NCBI GenBank assembly: GCA_016789955.1
Contig: JAEUPB010000103.1
Coordinates: forward strand, 1 to 64,000
DNA from: Rubrivivax sp.
Lineage (GTDB): Bacteria > Pseudomonadota > Gammaproteobacteria > Burkholderiales > Burkholderiaceae_C
DNA: 64,000 nt
Direction: 5' to 3'
A program made the position numbers and the translations under genes. The notes beneath the pieces were generated by a model. That model ran no database searches. It saw only the letters and a program-made list of their open reading frames with translations, and had not been told where the DNA came from. Every line of letters begins with the position of its first letter. Position 1 is the stretch's first letter. Positions 40,392-47,567 of the stretch are shown piece after piece.

Positions 40392-41435
40392 ATGCCCGAC
40401 GCCCCGTCCACAGCGCTCGATCTTCCACCGCCGGTGAGCGGGTGGTTGCAGCCGCTGGATGGAGACCCCGCAGGGCCGAATCTCGAGTACGAGCCGGAGT
40501 TCCTGGAGCTGGCGACTGCGGCGGCGGGGAAGCCGGAGTCGACGTTCGCCGCCGCCGAGCCACCGAATTGGTTGCGCGCACGCGACCTTGCAGAGGATCT
40601 GTTCAAGAAGACCCGGGACCTGCGTGTCGCGATGTGGTGGGCCCGTGCGATGCTCAATCTTGAGGGATTCGTGGCGTTGCCGGCAGCCATCGCGCTGATG
40701 AGGGGACTGATCGATCGGTTCTGGGATGGCCTGCATCCGATGCCCGATCCTGACGACGGCGACACCTTTGCCAGGCTTGCCGTCATCGGGGGCTTCGACA
40801 AACTCGATTCGCTGCTGGGCGACGTCAGGCAGTCGATGTTGTCCACGGATCCCCGTATGGGTGGTCTTCGAGTGCGAGACGTGGAGGTCGCCACCCAGCG
40901 CATCCCGGCCCGGGAGGGCGAAGCACCGCGAACTGCAGGTCAGATCTCCGGAATGCTCGGCGATGCGCCGGAGATCGCTGCCGAGATTGAACGGGCCAAC
41001 CGTGCATCGCAACAGAACTTGGTGTTGATGCAGAAGCTGCTCGGCGAGCGTTTCAGCCTCGACATGGGTGTCGATCTGAAGGTGTTGAGCGGGATGCTGG
41101 CGGCGGTGCAGTCGGTGATTCCCGGCGCCCCGGCTCCCGACGAGCCCGTCGACGGGACCGTGCCTGAAGCGGGCGGTGGGCCCGCTCGACAGGCCAGGGC
41201 CAGCGGAGTGCACAGTGTCGAGAGTCGGCACGACGCCATCAGGGCGATCGAGCTCGTTTGCGCCTACCTTGAGCGCAGCGAACCGACGAATCCGGCTCAG
41301 TTCCTTCTTCGAAGAGCGGCTCGAGTCATCGGGAAGGATTTCCTCCAGTTGGTGCACGACCTCGCACCGGATGCGCTGAGGGAAGTCGCTCGGATCATGG
41401 GGGTCGACCCTTCGACCGTCAAAGATCAGAATTGA
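40392..41435 (+). CDS. tssA: Type VI secretion protein TssA (ImpA family)
   Basis: 347 residues. TssA recruits and caps the growing T6SS sheath at the baseplate. The ImpA N-terminal domain is seen as WLQPLDGDPAGPNLEYEPEF and the later LARDLAEDLFKKTRDLRVAMWWARA, DRFWDGLHPMPDPDDGDTFARL. The C-terminal part (SRHDAIRAIELVCAYLERSEPTNPAQFLLRRA, shortened here in two overlapping pieces in the protein) is the conserved end. It is the first gene of the T6SS cluster; tssB follows after 124 bases, a larger gap than elsewhere in the locus. Confidence 0.93.
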   Translation: MPDAPSTALDLPPPVSGWLQPLDGDPAGPNLEYEPEFLELATAAAGKPESTFAAAEPPNWLRARDLAEDLFKKTRDLRVAMWWARAMLNLEGFVALPAAIALMRGLIDRFWDGLHPMPDPDDGDTFARLAVIGGFDKLDSLLGDVRQSMLSTDPRMGGLRVRDVEVATQRIPAREGEAPRTAGQISGMLGDAPEIAAEIERANRASQQNLVLMQKLLGERFSLDMGVDLKVLSGMLAAVQSVIPGAPAPDEPVDGTVPEAGGGPARQARASGVHSVESRHDAIRAIELVCAYLERSEPTNPAQFLLRRAARVIGKDFLQLVHDLAPDALREVARIMGVDPSTVKDQN

Positions 41436-41445
41436 AACGATGCAA

Positions 41446-41492
41446 GGTTCCGGAACCGGATCCATCGGAGTGCGACCTATCGATCGTCGCAC
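41446..41492. promoter_or_regulatory. Palindrome and hairpin between tssA and tssB
   Basis: The tssA-tssB gap holds a perfect 12-base palindrome GGTTCCGGAACC (41446-41457). It is followed by a 7-bp inverted repeat GTGCGAC (41470-41476) / GTCGCAC (41486-41492). Neither is followed by a T-run. They may be an RNA-processing or attenuation site or operators for a separate tssB promoter. Confidence 0.35.
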
Positions 41493-41559
41493 GCGCTGCA
41501 GACGTCACCCTGCCCGCGAAGCTGCGGGTCGTTCGTTGTTCTACTAGCGGAGAAAGCCC

Positions 41560-42063
41560 ATGGCAGGCAGCAGTCAGAAGTTCATCGCGCGCAACCGTGC
41601 GCCGCGCGTTCAGATCGAGTACGACGTCGAACTGTACGGTGCAGAAAAGAAGATCCAGTTGCCCTTCGTGATGGGCGTGATGGCCGATCTGGCGGGCAAG
41701 CCCGAAGAGCCGCTGCCCCCGGTGGCCGACCGCAAGTTCCTGGAGTTCGATGTCGACAACTTCGACACTCGCATGAAGGCGATGAAGCCTCGTGTGGCGT
41801 TCATGGTGCCCAACACGCTGACCGGCGAGGGCAACATTGCCGTCGATCTGACCTTCGAGAGCATGGACGACTTCTCGCCTGCGGCGATCGCTGCCAAGGT
41901 CGATGGCCTGAAGCAGTTGCTGGAGGCCCGGAACCAACTCAAGAACCTGGTCACCTACATGGACGGCAAGGGTGGTGCGGAAGAGTTGATCGCCAAGGTG
42001 CTGCAGGATCCGGCCCTCCTGCAAACACTGGGCAGCGAATCCAAGCCCACCGATCAGGTCTGA
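41560..42063 (+). CDS. tssB: T6SS contractile sheath small subunit TssB (VipA)
   Basis: 167 residues. TssB and TssC copolymerise in the cytoplasm into the contractile sheath. The start MAGSSQKFIARNRAPRVQIE, the ELPFVMGVMADL-like segment (here IQLPFVMGVMADLAGKPEEP) and RKFLEFDVDNFD are family hallmarks. The C-terminal helix LLEARNQLKNLVTYMDGK is also typical. A GGAG ribosome-binding site lies 7 bases before the ATG. tssC follows after 24 bases. Confidence 0.97.
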   Translation: MAGSSQKFIARNRAPRVQIEYDVELYGAEKKIQLPFVMGVMADLAGKPEEPLPPVADRKFLEFDVDNFDTRMKAMKPRVAFMVPNTLTGEGNIAVDLTFESMDDFSPAAIAAKVDGLKQLLEARNQLKNLVTYMDGKGGAEELIAKVLQDPALLQTLGSESKPTDQV

Positions 42064-42087
42064 TCATCGCTGCCGGAGAGCAACCCC

Positions 42088-43578
42088 ATGGCTGAGCAAC
42101 AAAGCACCACCAGCGCCTTTCAAGGTGTCGCATTCGAAGGAAACGACTTCGCCGACCTCCTGAAGAAGGAGTTCAAGCCGAAGTCGGAAGAGGCCCGATC
42201 GGCTGTCGAGGCAGCCGTTCAGACGCTGGCGCAGCAGGCGCTGTCGAACGTCAAGCTCATCAGCAGCGACACGGTCCGAAGCATCGAGGCGATGGTCGCC
42301 GCGATAGACCGCAAGCTGAGCGAGCAGGTCAACGTCATCCTGCACCATCCTGACTACCAGAAACTGGAGTCGGCGTGGCGCGGCCTGCACTACATGGTGA
42401 ACAACACCGAGACGGACGAGTTCCTGAAGATCCGGGTGATGTCGATCACGAAGCAGGATCTCGGCAAGACGCTGAAGCGCTACAAGGGCACTGCGTGGGA
42501 TCAGTCGCCGCTGTTCAAGAAGGTGTACGAGGAAGAGTTCGGCCAGTTCGGCGGGGAACCCTTCGCCGCGATCGTCGGCGACTACCACTTTGACCACTCG
42601 CCGCCTGATGTCGAGTTGCTGGCGGAGATGTCCAAGGTCTCGGCGGCAGCGCATTGCCCGTTCATCACGGGCGCCGCGCCGCAATTGATGCAGATGGACT
42701 CCTGGCAGGAGCTGTCCAATCCCCGGGATCTGACCAAGATCTTCACCACCCCCGAGTACGCGGCCTGGCGATCGTTGCGGGAGAGCGACGACGCGCGCTA
42801 CCTCGCAATGTGCATGCCGCGGTTCCTCGGCCGGCTCCCGTACGGCTCTCGCACCAATCCCGTCGAGGCGTTCGACTTCGAGGAGGACACCGTAGGATCC
42901 GCCCACGACAAGTACGCCTGGTGCAATGCAGCCTATGCCATGGCCACCAACATCAATCGATCCTTCAAGATGTGGGGATGGTGTTCGCGCATCCGCGGTG
43001 TTGAGTCCGGAGGTGCGGTTGAGAACCTGCCGTGCCATACGTTCCCCACCGATGATGGTGGCGTCGACATGAAGTGTCCGACGGAGGTCTCGATCTCGGA
43101 CCGTCGCGAGGCTGAGCTCTCCAAGGCAGGGTTCCTCGCGATGATCCATCGGAAGAACTCCGACTTCGCGGCCTTCATCGGCGCGCAGTCGCTGCAGAAG
43201 CCGACCGAGTACGACGATCCCGATGCGACTGCCAACGCGGCGCTCGCAGCTCGCCTGCCCTACATGTTTGCCTGCAATCGCTTCGCACACTATCTGAAGT
43301 GCATGGTGCGTGACAAGGTGGGCTCCTTCAAGACGCGCGACGCCATGGAGCGTTGGCTCAACAAGTGGATCCACAACTATGTCGACGGTGATCCTGCCAA
43401 CTCCTCAGAGTCCGTGAAGGCCCAACGACCGCTGGCGGCCGCGCAGGTCGTTGTTGAGGAGATCGAGGGCGCTCCCGGTTACTACCAGTCGAAGTTCTTC
43501 CTCAAGCCGCACTACCAGCTCGAGGGCCTCACGGTTTCGTTGCGGCTGGTCTCCAAGCTTCCGTCCGAGAAGGGCTGA
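42088..43578 (+). CDS. tssC: T6SS contractile sheath large subunit TssC (VipB)
   Basis: 496 residues, the usual size. TssC forms the outer part of the contractile sheath with TssB. Recognisable parts are IDRKLSEQVNVILHHPDYQKLE, WRGLHYMVNNTETDEFLKIR, KKVYEEEFGQFGGEPFAAIVGDY (two blocks), CMPRFLGRLPYG and the C-terminal SKFFLKPHYQLEGL. The ATG has GGAGAG upstream. A GC-rich hairpin lies between its stop and the following hcp. Confidence 0.97.
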   Translation: MAEQQSTTSAFQGVAFEGNDFADLLKKEFKPKSEEARSAVEAAVQTLAQQALSNVKLISSDTVRSIEAMVAAIDRKLSEQVNVILHHPDYQKLESAWRGLHYMVNNTETDEFLKIRVMSITKQDLGKTLKRYKGTAWDQSPLFKKVYEEEFGQFGGEPFAAIVGDYHFDHSPPDVELLAEMSKVSAAAHCPFITGAAPQLMQMDSWQELSNPRDLTKIFTTPEYAAWRSLRESDDARYLAMCMPRFLGRLPYGSRTNPVEAFDFEEDTVGSAHDKYAWCNAAYAMATNINRSFKMWGWCSRIRGVESGGAVENLPCHTFPTDDGGVDMKCPTEVSISDRREAELSKAGFLAMIHRKNSDFAAFIGAQSLQKPTEYDDPDATANAALAARLPYMFACNRFAHYLKCMVRDKVGSFKTRDAMERWLNKWIHNYVDGDPANSSESVKAQRPLAAAQVVVEEIEGAPGYYQSKFFLKPHYQLEGLTVSLRLVSKLPSEKG

Positions 43579-43665
43579 GACCGCGAGCGGTGCGCGCGGG
43601 TCTCTGTCGCTGAACCCTATTGCCGGCCTCCCTTCGGCCCGGCGCTCATTTAGGAGTCTTTCCAC

Positions 43666-44202
43666 ATGCCAGGCAATTCGTTCATCAACTTTGTCGGACT
43701 CGTGAAACCGGGTGAATCCACCCATGAGACCCACAACGGCAAAGACGGCTGGATCGAGATCAGCGATTGGAGTTGGGATATCGAGTCCGACACCAGCTTT
43801 CTGAAGGGGTCCGGCGCCTCGGTCGGCAAGCCGCAACCCGGGTCCCTTTCGTTCTCGCACTACTACGACGTCGCCTCGCCGCTGATCATGAGCAAGATCG
43901 TTCAGGGGACGAGCTTCCCTGAAGTTCACATCGTCATGCTCAAGCAGACCGGCTCTACGGACGGCAAGGGCGAGGTGTACTTCGGCATCACCATGACCGA
44001 CTGCTTCATGACGAAGGTTTCCAGCAAAGGCGCTGAAGACGGTTCGGTGACGCAAGACGTCGAAATGGTGTTCAAGACATGCGCCATCGGCTACAAGAAG
44101 CAGACGGACCAAGGCACCTTGGACCAAGAGCAGAAGAACTTCGTCTGGGATATTGCGAAGATGAAGACGGAGGGGACCGTTTTCGGCAAGTGGACAGGCT
44201 GA
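43666..44202 (+). CDS. hcp: T6SS tube protein Hcp (first copy)
   Basis: 178 residues. Hcp hexamers stack into the inner tube that is expelled. The beginning (NSFINFVGLVKPGESTHETH) and blocks such as GWIEISDWSWDIESDTSF, FSHYYDVASPLIMSKIVQGT and the terminal FVWDIAKMKTEGTVFGKW match the Hcp1 group. AGGAG with 9-base spacing precedes the ATG. It is the only one of three tandem hcp-family genes that looks like a normal, high-expression tube subunit. Confidence 0.95.
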   Translation: MPGNSFINFVGLVKPGESTHETHNGKDGWIEISDWSWDIESDTSFLKGSGASVGKPQPGSLSFSHYYDVASPLIMSKIVQGTSFPEVHIVMLKQTGSTDGKGEVYFGITMTDCFMTKVSSKGAEDGSVTQDVEMVFKTCAIGYKKQTDQGTLDQEQKNFVWDIAKMKTEGTVFGKWTG

Positions 44203-44210
44203 TGCCGTGC

Positions 44211-44236
44211 CGGCCGTCGCCGCGCGGCGGCGGCCG
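44211..44236 (+). promoter_or_regulatory. Strong hairpin just after hcp
   Basis: CGGCCGTCGCC pairs with GGCGGCGGCCG (one G-T pair), an 11-bp GC-rich stem with a 4-base loop, starting 8 bases after the hcp stop. There is no T-run, so it is more likely a 3'-end stabiliser or partial attenuator that separates abundant hcp mRNA from the downstream genes. Confidence 0.45.
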
Positions 44237-44297
44237 ATCACCACGCGTCAGTGACTGCCGCGTCTCTCAGCACAATCACTTTCCGGGGTGACTGGGC

Positions 44298-44861
44298 ATG
44301 GAATCGACGACACAGATCTTCTTGCGCATCGCCATCGAGCACGAGGACGACATCATCGTGGGCGAAGGCATGATCGACAAGTACAACGATCCTCGCATCC
44401 AGGTCCAGAGTTTCGACTTCTCGATGCAGGCCAAGCAGAACACGGTCAGGACGAGCGGGGACTACGCCAGCAGCAACCTGGACATGGGCAAGGTGAAGGT
44501 GACGAAGCCGTTCGACACGGCGTCGAACCGCATCGCATTGCTGGTCAAGAACCGTACGAAGTTCTCCGAGGCCAGGCTCACCGTGGATCAGCACATGACC
44601 TGGGGCCAGCAGAGCGAGCGCGAACAGAATGCGATCATCGTCTTCCACCTGCTGAATGGACACGTGGTCAGCCAGAGCCTGAGCGCGAAGGAAGAGAAGA
44701 GTGGAGCCGCCATATCGGAGACTCTTGAACTCTCCTTCAAGAATGTTCAGGTCGACTACTACATCCAACAGGGCAAGGAAGCCGCAAGCGCCAGCGGTCG
44801 AACCTACCGCGCGACGCCGGTCGCGAGTTTCGTGACCGAGTTCGATGACAGTGACGATTGA
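44298..44861 (+). CDS. Hcp-family protein, second copy
   Basis: 187 residues of the Hcp beta-barrel family but well diverged from the first copy. It starts TTQIFLRIAIEHEDDIIVGE and has IQVQSFDFSMQA, NLDMGKVKVTKPFDTASNRI and ISETLELSFKNVQVDYYIQQ, the usual strand order of Hcp (xSxxF, KxTKxxDxxS, ExxELSFxxV). The tail GRTYRATPVASFVTEFDDSDD is acidic. It could be an alternative tube subunit, a cap or an effector-carrying variant. A GGGGTGA ribosome-binding site precedes the ATG. Confidence 0.8.
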   Translation: MESTTQIFLRIAIEHEDDIIVGEGMIDKYNDPRIQVQSFDFSMQAKQNTVRTSGDYASSNLDMGKVKVTKPFDTASNRIALLVKNRTKFSEARLTVDQHMTWGQQSEREQNAIIVFHLLNGHVVSQSLSAKEEKSGAAISETLELSFKNVQVDYYIQQGKEAASASGRTYRATPVASFVTEFDDSDD

Positions 44862-44870
44862 GCGCTCCCG

Positions 44871-45614
44871 ATGCCAGCTTCTTCATTCTTCTTGCAGATC
44901 TTCCACAGGGATGGGCAGATCCAGGGCGAGGCGACGGAGCATGGCTTCAAGGGCGCCATCGAGGTTTCTTCCTGGGACTGGTCTGCCAGCGACAAGTCCG
45001 CTGCGACGGCCGCCACGACCACGGGAACCGCCGCGCCGGGATCCAGTGGAACGCGATCCCCTGGATCGAGTGCACCGACGCGAGGGACGGGAAATGCCGG
45101 TCGGGATGACTCGGTGGAGCCGACGCCGATCCGCTTCTCCAAACAGACGGACCGATCGTCTACGCGTCTGATGCAGGCATTGGGGAAGGGAGAAATCTTT
45201 CCGTCCGCAAAGTTCACCTTGCGGCAGGAATTGCGCTTCGGAACCGCAGCCCAGGAGTTTCTGTTGGAGCTGGTACTCGAGGACGCGCGGCTCACGAGCT
45301 ACACATTCGGCGCGACCGCCTCGGAGCACGATGTCGAGCTGTCTGAGCAATGGTCATTTGCATATAAGTCGATGTATCTTGATTTCAAGAATGCTCCAGG
45401 TAGGCAGGCTCCCGGAATTGGGCCGGTGTTCGAGATGGCTCCGGGATCCAACACGCCTGCGCCGACTCAGCCGCAGCCCAGCGCTACGCAGCAGCAGGGT
45501 CAGTTGAATCAACAACAGAAGGGCATGGATCAGCAGCAAAAGGCGATCGAGAAGCTCCAGCAGCAGATCGACGACTTGCGTCGCAAGGTCGAAAAGGACG
45601 CCAAGAGGACCTGA
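44871..45614 (+). CDS. Hcp-like protein with Gln-rich coiled-coil tail, third copy
   Basis: 247 residues. The N-terminal strand pair (FFLQIFHRDGQIQGEATEHG, then IEVSSWDWSASD) and TPIRFSKQTDRSSTRLMQAL resemble Hcp. A Gly/Ser/Thr/Pro-rich loop (about 45-80) interrupts the fold. The last 60 residues are a Gln-rich segment and a heptad-like helix (QQQKAIEKLQQQIDDLRRKV) not found in ordinary Hcp. The coding DNA around 45355-45400 is unusually AT-rich for this window. It begins 10 bases after the second hcp gene. It may be a dedicated cap or effector carrier; role unknown. Confidence 0.65.
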   Translation: MPASSFFLQIFHRDGQIQGEATEHGFKGAIEVSSWDWSASDKSAATAATTTGTAAPGSSGTRSPGSSAPTRGTGNAGRDDSVEPTPIRFSKQTDRSSTRLMQALGKGEIFPSAKFTLRQELRFGTAAQEFLLELVLEDARLTSYTFGATASEHDVELSEQWSFAYKSMYLDFKNAPGRQAPGIGPVFEMAPGSNTPAPTQPQPSATQQQGQLNQQQKGMDQQQKAIEKLQQQIDDLRRKVEKDAKRT

Positions 45615-45637
45615 CCATCGTCAACGATCCGCCGGCC

Positions 45638-46225
45638 ATGACGCTCAGCAACTATCGCGACATCAGTTCATCCGGCTCGAACTCGCGCAATGGCTTCCAG
45701 TTCGAGTTCAGTTGCGCCCGATGCTCCACGACATGGCGAAGCCCGTTCAAGCCATATCGGCGTGGGCAGATCGCGGATTTGATCTACCGGGTCGCCTTCT
45801 ACCTCGGCGATCGAGGCTCAATGAGCCGAGCTTCCAGCGGCGTGGCCGGAATGGGAGCCGACAAGGCGCGCGCTGGCGCGCTCGCAGAGGCGCTGGAACT
45901 TGCCGAAGAGCGGTTCGCGACGTGTCCAGGCTGTCACAGGCAGGTCTGCGAGACCTGCTGGAATGGGAGTTTGAACCGGTGTGAGGACTGTGTTCGGGGC
46001 GGGAAGGATGGGGACCGGGCCGATCCTCGCAGCGACCGGGACGTTTCTTCTGGTGGGGCGCCCGTCGCTCTCCGATGCGCAAACTGCGGTGCCGAGCACA
46101 CGGGTGGGCGCTTTTGCGCGGAGTGCGGCTTCGATATGGCGGCCACCCACAAGGCCTGCCCCAACTGCGGCGTCACCTGTTCCAGGGCGGCCCGCTTCTG
46201 CACGGATTGCGGTCATGGCTTCTGA
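45638..46225 (+). CDS. Multi-zinc-ribbon protein within the T6SS locus
   Basis: 195 residues, not a known core T6SS component. At least five cysteine pairs are visible: CARC near residue 27, CPGC and CETC/CEDC (about 96-120), CANC and CAEC (about 148-165), CPNC and CTDC at the end. The C-terminal third is a double zinc ribbon of the DZR type (ALRCANCGAEHTGGRFCAEC). The N-terminal part surrounds a hydrophobic helix (IADLIYRVAFYLGDR). It lies between the third hcp-like gene and tagJ, and overlaps tagJ by 11 bases. A role in assembly or regulation of the nearby Hcp proteins is only a guess. Confidence 0.75.
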   Translation: MTLSNYRDISSSGSNSRNGFQFEFSCARCSTTWRSPFKPYRRGQIADLIYRVAFYLGDRGSMSRASSGVAGMGADKARAGALAEALELAEERFATCPGCHRQVCETCWNGSLNRCEDCVRGGKDGDRADPRSDRDVSSGGAPVALRCANCGAEHTGGRFCAECGFDMAATHKACPNCGVTCSRAARFCTDCGHGF

Positions 46226-47045
46226 TCCATCGGTACGGGACTCTCTCGCTGCGGCCGAGCAATCCATTCGGTCGGGCGCTCCGAAGGCAGCGCTGACGGA
46301 ATTGACCGCGGCCGTGAAGGCTTCGCCGGCGGATCCGCGCCTGAGGATATTCCTCGCCCAGCTGCTGTGTGTGCTTGGCCAGTGGGAGCGAGCGCATACG
46401 CAGTTGAACGTGATCGCCGACATGGACGATGCGGCTTCTCCGATGCGCGAGATGGTCGGACATGCGTTGCGCTGCGAGAAGATCCGGGGGGCGGTCTTCG
46501 CCGGCCGGCGATCTCCCATGATCTTCGGTGAACCAGAGTCCTGGTTGGCCGCCCTGATCGAGTCGCTGCTGCAAGCCGGGCACGGCCATGTCGAGCTCTC
46601 GCGCACTCTGGCGGCCAAGGCGCTGGAGGATGCGCCGGCCAGTAGAGGGACCCTCAATGGGGAGTCTTTCGAGTGGGTCGCCGATGCCGACTCGCGGCTC
46701 GGTCCGGTGTTGGAGGCGATGGTCAACGGGCGCTACTACTGGATTCCCTACGTCCGACTGGCCCGCGTCGAGATCGAGGCACCGACCGATCTACGGGACA
46801 TCGTATGGCTACCGGCGCAATTGCAGTTCGCCAATGGCGGTGAGGTGATTGCCATGCTGCCGACGCGATACCCGGGCTCCGAGCTGAGCAGCGACGAGCA
46901 GATCCTGATGGCCCGACGAACGGAGTGGCGGGCCGACGGGGATGGGCGGTGGCTGGGCCTCGGGCAGCGGTTGCTCGTCACCGACAAGGGAGAGCACGAC
47001 CTGCTGTCAGTCCGCACGATCGAGTTCGAAGCGGGCGATGCTTGA
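46215..47045 (+). CDS. tagJ: T6SS accessory protein TagJ (ImpE family)
   Basis: 276 residues. TagJ is an accessory protein that binds the TssB N-terminus and marks certain T6SS classes. The N-terminal TPR-like half (LAAAEQSIRSGAPKAALTEL, DPRLRIFLAQLLCVLGQWERA) and the C-terminal part with DADSRLGPVLEAMVNGRYYWIPY, DIVWLPAQLQFANGGEVIAMLP and LPTRYPGSE are typical of ImpE. The ATG at 46215 falls inside the zinc-ribbon gene (11-base overlap). The end overlaps tssE by 8 bases. Confidence 0.92.
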   Translation: MASDPSVRDSLAAAEQSIRSGAPKAALTELTAAVKASPADPRLRIFLAQLLCVLGQWERAHTQLNVIADMDDAASPMREMVGHALRCEKIRGAVFAGRRSPMIFGEPESWLAALIESLLQAGHGHVELSRTLAAKALEDAPASRGTLNGESFEWVADADSRLGPVLEAMVNGRYYWIPYVRLARVEIEAPTDLRDIVWLPAQLQFANGGEVIAMLPTRYPGSELSSDEQILMARRTEWRADGDGRWLGLGQRLLVTDKGEHDLLSVRTIEFEAGDA

Positions 47046-47565
47046 TGTCCAGTCGAAGGATCGGCTGCAGCCGTCGTTGCTCGACCGGTTGACGGATCAC
47101 CAGCCGGGCAATTCGCGGGAGAACCCTGAAGAACGGGTCCTGACGCGCCAGATGTTGCGCGCGGCAGTGCTGCGCGATCTGAGCTGGCTGTTCAACGCCA
47201 CTCGCCCCGAGCCTGAGCCGGCATCGACCCGGCGCAAGGAAGCGGAACTGTGGAGGGCCAATCCACACGCGCGCCAGTCCGTGCTGAACTACGGATTGCC
47301 GGCATTCGCAGGGTCCACGAAGTCGTCGTTGAACCGACCCGTCATGGAAGAGGCGATCAAGCAGGCCATCATCCAGTTCGAGCCCCGCATCGATGCGAAG
47401 TCCCTCGTCGTCGAGATCCGTGTCGGCTCCAGGATGCAGTACAACGCGTTGAACCTGACGATCAAGGGGAACATGTGGTCGCAGCCGATGCCGCTTGAGA
47501 TGTTCGTGACGGCGGATGTCGACCTCGAGACCGGGCATGCGCAGATGCGCGACCTGCGCAAGTAG
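47038..47565 (+). CDS. tssE: T6SS baseplate protein TssE (gp25-like)
   Basis: 175 residues. TssE is the phage gp25-like baseplate wedge component that initiates sheath polymerisation. The start RLQPSLLDRLTD, LRRDLSWLFN-like segment (VLRDLSWLFNATRP), SVLNYGLPAFAG and the terminal FEPRIDAKSLVVEIR are hallmarks. It overlaps tagJ by 8 bases and is followed by tssF after only 2 bases, so translation is coupled. Confidence 0.94.
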   Translation: MLDVQSKDRLQPSLLDRLTDHQPGNSRENPEERVLTRQMLRAAVLRDLSWLFNATRPEPEPASTRRKEAELWRANPHARQSVLNYGLPAFAGSTKSSLNRPVMEEAIKQAIIQFEPRIDAKSLVVEIRVGSRMQYNALNLTIKGNMWSQPMPLEMFVTADVDLETGHAQMRDLRK

Positions 47566-47567
47566 CC

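Noticed and set aside
38498..41492. Single 991-codon minus-strand frame covering tpsB and tssA antisense
   Set aside because: Only 38517-40151 encodes TpsB with a signal peptide; the part beyond is the shadow of tssA.
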